From Echinicola arenosa (GTDB lineage: Bacteria; Bacteroidota; Bacteroidia; Cytophagales; Cyclobacteriaceae): DNA of 64,000 nucleotides. Position 1 is the first letter of the stretch; each line of letters opens with the position of its first letter. Both the position numbers and the translations under genes were made by a program. The notes beneath the pieces were generated by a model that was not told where the DNA came from, ran no database searches, and saw only the letters and a list, made by a program, of their open reading frames with translations. Shown here piece after piece: positions 59,333 through 64,000 of this stretch. The stretch lies in assembly GCF_014841125.1 (NCBI RefSeq), contig NZ_JACYTQ010000006.1, positions 124,001 to 188,000 of the forward strand. The letters are read 5' to 3'.

Positions 59333-59379
59333 GGGCAAATGCTCACCAGTTGGGTGAGATGCTTTCAAATCATTTGCCC
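59333..59379 (-). promoter_or_regulatory. Nested hairpin in the fabH leader
   Basis: On the minus-strand RNA, GGGCAAATG (59379 to 59371) pairs with CATTTGCCC (59341 to 59333) over nine bases. Inside, CTCACC pairs with GGTGAG over six bases around a 5-base loop; a 12-base strand is unpaired on the 5' side only, so the stems can stack. The 3' side is 14 bases from the fabH ATG. Confidence 0.6.
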
Positions 59380-59442
59380 TTTAATTTTACTATTTTGAAC
59401 CGTTTCTCTCTATAGTAACTGTATCAAAATAAATTAGGCTTC

Positions 59443-59474
59443 CAAAATTATTTAAAATGTGCTTTACCACCAAG
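59443..59474 (-). promoter_or_regulatory. Probable fabH promoter
   Basis: On the minus strand, CTTG (59474-59471), a 20-base spacer and TAATTTTG (59450-59443) resemble the -33/-7 pair. Transcription would start near 59437 and give a leader of about 118 bases with the nested hairpin. Confidence 0.4.
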
Positions 59475-59543
59475 TATTTTCACAAGTAGAATGCTAAATG
59501 AAGCATATTTGAAGCCATCCAGATCAAATGACCACTTGAGGTC

Positions 59544-59580
59544 ATAAAAAAATCCATTCGGGTTCTCCCAAATGGATTTA
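59544..59580 (-). terminator. Intrinsic terminator after rpmF
   Basis: AAATCCATT (59550-59558) pairs with AATGGATTT (59571-59579); on the minus strand the stem is followed by TTTTTTT. It ends the pepA-pdxA-DUF177-rpmF transcript. Confidence 0.85.
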
Positions 59581-59633
59581 GTATGTGAGTTACTTACGAT
59601 TTTCGCAGTTGACTTAAGATATTTTTCGCTTGC

Positions 59634-59825
59634 TTATGCAAGTACTTCTTTTTCAATGATTACCTGTCCTTTATAGTACAGTTTACCGTCTAGCCAGTAA
59701 GCTCTGTGAGGAAGGTGGTACTCACCTGTAGTAGGGCATTGTGCAAGACCTGGAGCGGTTAACTTGTAATGCGTTCTTCTCTTGTCTCTTCTGGTTTTCG
59801 AAATTTTTCGTTTAGGATGTGCCAT
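59634..59825 (-). CDS. rpmF: 50S ribosomal protein L32
   Basis: The 63-residue product begins with the L32 signature [22 protein letters not shown] and continues with [18 protein letters not shown]. It keeps one cysteine of the four in the zinc-binding form, so it is of the zinc-free type. It is 18 bases after the DUF177 gene, the conserved pairing in bacteria, and is followed by a terminator. Confidence 0.97.
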   Translation of the reverse strand: MAHPKRKISKTRRDKRRTHYKLTAPGLAQCPTTGEYHLPHRAYWLDGKLYYKGQVIIEKEVLA

Positions 59826-59843
59826 CTCTATACAATTTTTAGA

Positions 59844-60416
59844 TTAATCTTTTTTCTTAATATTTTTTAAAGCTTCCCATCTGGGATCTATTTGGTCTTC
59901 TTTGCTATCTTCGGTGTCACCCTCTTCGGGGTCTTCCTCAGATAGTTCGTCCGACCAATATACAAACTCGCCTGTACTGTCCAAATCTTCCTCATCCTCA
60001 TCCTCTTTGTAATCAGGGTGAATTTTCTTTGCTGGTAAGGCAAGAATTACAAATTCATATATCAACTGGGCAATATTGATGCTCGGTGTGTCACGGGTAA
60101 TCATGAAGATTTCTTCATTGATTTCCTGTTCTTCCGGGCCGTATTTATAGATGATCTTTTCTTCCGAATGAAGAGGCTGATCGAATTTTTCCAGACTTCT
60201 GTCACAGGTCAATTCTACAGAACCATCTATTTTATAAATTGCCTCTAGGAGATTGGCTTCTTTTTTTAGAAGCACAGTGACCTTTAAATCTCCCTTTTCT
60301 ACTATATCATTGTCTTTGAAATGATCAAAGAATTCATCGCCTACTTTAAAAGAAAACTCATGCTTTCCTTCGTTAAGTTTGATGATGTCAATATCGTAAG
60401 CTCTCCAGAATTTCAC
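59844..60416 (-). CDS. DUF177 (YceD-like) protein
   Basis: The 190-residue product is the YceD/DUF177 protein that precedes rpmF in most bacteria; it is thought to act in 23S rRNA or ribosome maturation. VELTCDRSLEKFDQPL shows the conserved CxR core in shortened form. The C-terminal 40 residues are highly acidic (for example EDEEDLDSTGEF and EEDPEEGDTEDSKED) before LDPRWEALKNIKKK-type ending (here IDPRWEALKNIKKKD). The link to rpmF supports the call. Confidence 0.9.
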   Translation of the reverse strand: MKFWRAYDIDIIKLNEGKHEFSFKVGDEFFDHFKDNDIVEKGDLKVTVLLKKEANLLEAIYKIDGSVELTCDRSLEKFDQPLHSEEKIIYKYGPEEQEINEEIFMITRDTPSINIAQLIYEFVILALPAKKIHPDYKEDEDEEDLDSTGEFVYWSDELSEEDPEEGDTEDSKEDQIDPRWEALKNIKKKD

Positions 60417-60441
60417 TATTCCTCCTGCTAAATTAAGACCG

Positions 60442-60449
60442 CAAATTTA
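60442..60449 (-). promoter_or_regulatory. -7 box upstream of the DUF177 gene
   Basis: On the minus strand TAAATTTG at 60449-60442 fits the -7 consensus; the expected -33 position (60469-60472) reads TTTA. It lies in the 74-base gap after pdxA, so DUF177-rpmF may have its own promoter. Confidence 0.5.
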
Positions 60450-60490
60450 GTGAACTATTTTATAAATATAAAATATACCACTAATTTATT

Positions 60491-61513
60491 TTAATCATCT
60501 TCTTCCCAGTCAGCCTTTTGGGAGATGATATCGTATGCTGTAAATATGGCTGAGCGCATAGAACCTTCGTCGGCAATGTTCTTTCCAGCTATGTTATAGG
60601 CTGTTCCGTGATCAGGAGAAGTTCTTGTTATGGGCAGTCCAGCAGTGAAATTAACACCTGATTCAAAAGCCAAAGTCTTGAATGGGATTAGCCCCTGGTC
60701 ATGGTACATGGCCAATATTCCGTCAAATTTCTTTTGGTGCATCATGCCAAAGAAACCGTCTGAAGCATATGGGCCAAAGATCAAGTGACCTTGGTCTTTA
60801 AATTCACGTATGGCTGGTTTGATGATTTCCTCTTCTTCTTTTCCTAATAACCCATCTTCGCCTGCGTGTGGATTTAAACCCAAAACCGCTATTCTTGGTT
60901 TTTCTATACCAAAATCTTCTTTGAGCGATTTCAACATGATTTTCAGTTTTTGCTTAATGCGTTTACCTGTAACATTAGCAACGACTTCACTTAAAGGTAC
61001 ATGTCCACATACGAGCCCAATTCTCATGTCTTCAGCTACCATAAACATCATGCTGTCATTGCAGTTAAATGCTTCAGTAAGGTATTCTGTGTGGCCTACA
61101 AATTTCAATTCTGCTGAATTGATGTTGTTTTTATTCAGAGGAGCAGTGACCAAAGCATCGATTTTTTCATCTTTCAAGTCTTTGATGGCATGGTCAAGGG
61201 ATGCCAAAGCCATCTTTCCTGACTCCAATGTTTCCACTCCTGGCATTACTTCTGGACATTCTTCCACTACATTGATCACATTGATTTTTTTGTGATGGAT
61301 TTCTTCAATGCTTCTTATTTGCATGAAATTGAACTCTTCCAGCTTAAGGTGCTTTCTATAGAAAGTCATGGCCTTGCCATGTGCATAGATGACCGGAGTG
61401 ATTTGTTTTAGGATCCGGTTATCCATGAGGGCTTTCATGGTGACTTCTGCACTTATTCCATTGATATCCCCAATGGTAATACCTAATACGGGTTTATTTT
61501 TTTTATGATTCAT
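60491..61513 (-). CDS. pdxA: 4-hydroxythreonine-4-phosphate dehydrogenase
   Basis: The 340-residue NAD-dependent enzyme oxidises 4-phosphohydroxy-threonine in pyridoxal phosphate synthesis. GITIGDINGISAEVTMKAL at the start, the metal-binding His in KFVGHTEYLTEAFN, LGLNPHAGEDGLLG and LAMYHDQGLIPFKTLAF, with its His, are conserved. It begins six bases after pepA ends. It sits in this cluster with rpmF in many Bacteroidota. Confidence 0.96.
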   Translation of the reverse strand: MNHKKNKPVLGITIGDINGISAEVTMKALMDNRILKQITPVIYAHGKAMTFYRKHLKLEEFNFMQIRSIEEIHHKKINVINVVEECPEVMPGVETLESGKMALASLDHAIKDLKDEKIDALVTAPLNKNNINSAELKFVGHTEYLTEAFNCNDSMMFMVAEDMRIGLVCGHVPLSEVVANVTGKRIKQKLKIMLKSLKEDFGIEKPRIAVLGLNPHAGEDGLLGKEEEEIIKPAIREFKDQGHLIFGPYASDGFFGMMHQKKFDGILAMYHDQGLIPFKTLAFESGVNFTAGLPITRTSPDHGTAYNIAGKNIADEGSMRSAIFTAYDIISQKADWEEDD

Positions 61514-61519
61514 GAGTGA

Positions 61520-62956
61520 TCAATTAGAAATATTTTTCAAAAACTGAGTGATGAGCCTTACCCCATATCCAGTTCCCCCAGCAGGTTTATAGTCTTCCCC
61601 GGACTTGATGAAAGAAGGGCCTGCAATATCGATATGGATCCAGTTATAGTCTATAAAATGCTCCAAAAATTTTCCTGCAGTAATGGCGCCAGCGGATGGG
61701 CCTCCCAAATTATTGATGTCGGCAATAGAGGACTTTAGCCCTTCTCCATATTCATCCCAAAGCGGGAATTCAACCAGTCTTTCGAAAACTTCTTGTCCAG
61801 CTATTTTTAAGAAACTTTTTTCTTCATCATATGCTTTTCCCATCATGACAGCAGCTTCCTTTCCCAATGCTGCAGCTGCAGACCCTGTCAGGGTAGCCAA
61901 GTCAATCACCAATTTTGGGTCGTACTTTTTAGCATAAATAAGGGCATCCGCTAAAATCAACCTGCCTTCTGCATCTGTATTTAGGATTTCTACACTTTTA
62001 CCATTGGCAAAGGTAATAATATCTCCGGGAGTGACGGCATTATATCCAGGCCTATTATCTGTGGCAGGGATCAGGCCAATTACCTCAAGTGGAAGTCCAA
62101 GTTTGGAAACTGCACAAATGGCACCGATTACGGCCGCAGCGCCTGCCATGTCAGCTTTCATAAAGTCCATCGAATTGGTGGTTGGCTTAAGGCTCAGTCC
62201 ACCCGTATCATAAACTACTCCTTTGCCTATCAAAATAACTGGCTTTTTGAATTTCTTTCCGGTTTTGGGCTTATAATGTAGGATCGAGAATGTTGGAGGC
62301 AATTCACTTCCTGCGTTTACCGCCAATAGTCCTTCCATTTTCAAAGAAGCAATTTTGCTCTCATCAAAAATTTCTGTTTCGAACCCATAAGCTTTTCCAA
62401 GTCGTTCGATTTCAAGTCCAAGTTGGACAGCATTTAGATGAATAACAGGCTCATTGACCAAGTTTCTCGCCTCATAAGTTGCCTTGGTGACAGTCAAGAG
62501 TTCGTCAATGTTGCCTTCCTCAATGATGTCACAAACTACCTCAATAGTCTTGGGGGAGCTTTTCGGGTTACTTTTGTATTTTGTGAATTTATACGAGGCT
62601 AATAAAACACCTTCCAAAAAGGCTAGGAAAAGCTTTTCTGATTTTCCGTAGTAAAAAACTTTAGGTTGTTCAGCTTCTTTTAATGACTTCCAAGAAGTAG
62701 CCCCTGCTTTTCTGGCCAAGTCCAGTTTATAGGCATTCTCATCGTGGTCTTTACTTTTGAGAAAGGTCAAGTTTGTGTTCTCGTCAGACCAACTAAAGGA
62801 CATTTTGTTCTTCTTATAAAGTTGATCCAGAATATAGGCTGACTTGGAATCTTCTATCGGAATGTTTTTGATATCATCTTCCTTTGATACAAAAACTACT
62901 CCTGTTTCATTGAGAAGATTTGCTGGAGAGTCTAGTAATCTTATGGCGGTTAGCAT
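61520..62956 (-). CDS. pepA: Leucyl aminopeptidase, M17 family
   Basis: The 478-residue cytosolic exopeptidase removes N-terminal residues from peptides. The two-metal site of M17 enzymes is intact: GKGVVYDTGGLSLKP with the metal-binding Asp, MKADMAGAAAVIGAI, and NTDAEGRLILADAL at about residue 330, which is the family signature. The N-terminal domain is diverged. Divergent from rsmA with a 54-base spacer, and first of the pepA-pdxA string. Confidence 0.94.
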   Translation of the reverse strand: MLTAIRLLDSPANLLNETGVVFVSKEDDIKNIPIEDSKSAYILDQLYKKNKMSFSWSDENTNLTFLKSKDHDENAYKLDLARKAGATSWKSLKEAEQPKVFYYGKSEKLFLAFLEGVLLASYKFTKYKSNPKSSPKTIEVVCDIIEEGNIDELLTVTKATYEARNLVNEPVIHLNAVQLGLEIERLGKAYGFETEIFDESKIASLKMEGLLAVNAGSELPPTFSILHYKPKTGKKFKKPVILIGKGVVYDTGGLSLKPTTNSMDFMKADMAGAAAVIGAICAVSKLGLPLEVIGLIPATDNRPGYNAVTPGDIITFANGKSVEILNTDAEGRLILADALIYAKKYDPKLVIDLATLTGSAAAALGKEAAVMMGKAYDEEKSFLKIAGQEVFERLVEFPLWDEYGEGLKSSIADINNLGGPSAGAITAGKFLEHFIDYNWIHIDIAGPSFIKSGEDYKPAGGTGYGVRLITQFLKNISN

Positions 62957-63010
62957 ATATTGTCTTAATTTTGGTTGGCAATTTACTATAATTTTATCAG
63001 AGAACTAAAG

Positions 63011-63793
63011 ATGGAGAAAGTCAGAGCAAAAAAGCATTTAGGCCAGCATTTCCTGACGGACTTGGGCATAGCAGAAAATATAGCCAAGGCGGTGTCTGGA
63101 CATCGGGGGGTGAAGAAGGTGTTGGAAATTGGCCCAGGTATGGGTGTTTTGACAGATTTTCTCTTACAAGAAAACTGGGATCTGTATTTGGTAGATATTG
63201 ATAAAGAGTCTGTTGCCTATTTGAATAAAAAGTACTCTCAGCTGGGAGATAAGATCATAGAAGCTGATTTTTTGGCACATGATTTTGGAAAGGTTATTGA
63301 TGGAGAGTACATCATTGCCGGTAATTTTCCCTATAATATTTCTTCCCAGATTTTCTTTAAAGTGTTGAGTGAAAGGAATAAAGTGGTAGAAGTGGTGTGC
63401 ATGCTTCAAAAAGAAGTAGCGAAAAGAATCGCTTCGCCACATGGCAACAAAGAATATGGGATTTTAAGTGTGCTTTTACAGGCGTTTTATGATATAGAAT
63501 ATTTATTCACTGTTCCGCCTGATGTCTTTGACCCGCCGCCCAAAGTAGATAGCGGGGTGATCAGGTTGAAAAGAAATGAGGTGGAAATCCTGCCTTGTGA
63601 TGAAAAACTATTTTTTCGTGTGGTAAAACAAGGCTTTAGTACAAGAAGGAAGACTTTGAGAAATGCCTTAAAGTCCATGGGATTGTCAGAGGAAATGCGA
63701 GAAGATCCAATTTTAGATAAACGTGCCGAGCAACTAAGTGTACAAGAGTTTATTTCACTAACCAATAAACTGCAAGCATCTTGGAAAAAATAA
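63011..63793 (+). CDS. rsmA: 16S rRNA dimethyladenosine transferase
   Basis: From ATG 63011 the product has 260 residues and is RsmA/KsgA, which dimethylates two adjacent adenines near the 3' end of 16S rRNA using SAM. KKHLGQHFLTD, the SAM site EIGPGMGVLT, the catalytic NFPYNISSQIFF and FDPPPKVDSGVI are conserved. An upstream TTG at 62975 adds residues without family similarity. Its end overlaps the start of mgtE by about 12 bases. Confidence 0.96.
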   Translation: MEKVRAKKHLGQHFLTDLGIAENIAKAVSGHRGVKKVLEIGPGMGVLTDFLLQENWDLYLVDIDKESVAYLNKKYSQLGDKIIEADFLAHDFGKVIDGEYIIAGNFPYNISSQIFFKVLSERNKVVEVVCMLQKEVAKRIASPHGNKEYGILSVLLQAFYDIEYLFTVPPDVFDPPPKVDSGVIRLKRNEVEILPCDEKLFFRVVKQGFSTRRKTLRNALKSMGLSEEMREDPILDKRAEQLSVQEFISLTNKLQASWKK

Positions 63794-64000
63794 GAGAATT
63801 TGAACTCTCCAAAGAATACCTCGAGTCCTTAAAGGAGAGTGTTGAAGCAGAAGATATAGCTTTTATCCGCGATACTATGGATGGGGCCAATGAAGCTGAC
63901 GTAGCTTCATTGCTTGATGAGTTAGACATGGAGGATGCCCTTTTTGTGCTAAGGGTGTTGGACAAGGAATTTGCGGCTGATATATTGATTGAGCTTGATG
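63781..64000 (+). CDS. mgtE: Magnesium transporter MgtE, N-terminal part (partial)
   Basis: The frame runs off the right edge. From TTG 63781 it reads LEKIREFELSKEYLESL, then DIAFIRDTMDGANEADVASLLDELDMEDALFVLRVLDKEFAADILIELD, the typical start of MgtE's N-terminal helical repeat domain, which is followed by CBS domains and the channel. No ATG precedes in frame, so a TTG start overlapping rsmA (translational coupling) is the best choice. Only 73 residues are visible. Confidence 0.82.
   Translation, partial: MEKIREFELSKEYLESLKESVEAEDIAFIRDTMDGANEADVASLLDELDMEDALFVLRVLDKEFAADILIELD

Larger units (their letters stand above)
59319..59633 (-). other. Structured spacer between rpmF and fabH
   Basis: These 315 bases hold no protein-coding frame. 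Reading toward fabH on the minus strand they carry, in order, the rpmF terminator (59544-59580), a probable promoter -7 box TAATTTTG (59443-59450), a 100-base leader and the nested hairpin at 59333-59379. Confidence 0.7.

Overview
The window is a chromosomal stretch of a member of the Bacteroidota, most likely a marine-type Cytophagales of the Cyclobacteriaceae (Algoriphagus/Cyclobacterium/Echinicola-like); the genus is an inference. Reasons: base composition is AT-rich, most start codons lack a Shine-Dalgarno sequence, promoters follow the Bacteroidota pattern TTTG-N19-TAnnTTTG, and the gene set fits the group (fused alpha/beta E1 dehydrogenase, a BCCP/biotin carboxylase/EF-P/FabH cluster, a secreted GH20 hexosaminidase, DUF3109, DUF3467). 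No rRNA, tRNA, CRISPR array, prophage or intact insertion sequence was seen.

Layout. 1-21.3 kb is the transcription/translation core: the end of rpoC, a DUF3467 gene with a broken N-terminus, the str cluster (rpsL, rpsG, fusA, rpsJ), then after a terminator and a new promoter the S10, spc and alpha clusters in one direction (rplC to rplQ, including secY, map, infA, rpmJ and rpoA), followed by carA and eno. 21.4-25.2 kb holds a DivIC/FtsB-like division gene, an outer-membrane barrel protein, cysE-cysM for cysteine synthesis and a flavin monooxygenase. 25.2-28.3 kb is a thiamin salvage operon (thiM, thiE, thiD, tenA) behind a TPP riboswitch. 28.3-33.7 kb encodes exported proteins, including a molybdopterin sulfite-dehydrogenase-like pair, a fasciclin lipoprotein and a HEXXH protein.

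34.3-38 kb has a DeoR regulator, a secreted phosphoesterase-like protein and a GH20 hexosaminidase. 38.1-44.6 kb is the histidine utilisation operon hutH-hutU-hutI-hutG with a divergent LysR gene. Alanine dehydrogenase and the fused 2-oxoacid dehydrogenase E1 follow. 48.7-55.7 kb is mixed: lipoproteins, a LuxE-like acyl-activating enzyme, a 39-residue lipoprotein, an NtrC-like regulator without a DNA-binding domain, RNase P RNA, a DUF3109 protein, an NAD-dependent epimerase-like protein and a 1.1-kb gene-free stretch carrying 11-bp tandem repeats. 55.8-63 kb on the minus strand is pepA-pdxA-DUF177-rpmF and then fabH-efp-accB-accC, joining fatty-acid initiation to translation genes. The window ends with rsmA and the start of mgtE.

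Most promising regulatory signals: a nested hairpin in the fabH leader, a start-codon-sequestering design for the TPP riboswitch, an isolated full-length Shine-Dalgarno sequence in front of rplE, and an 11-bp repeat array near 54.3 kb.
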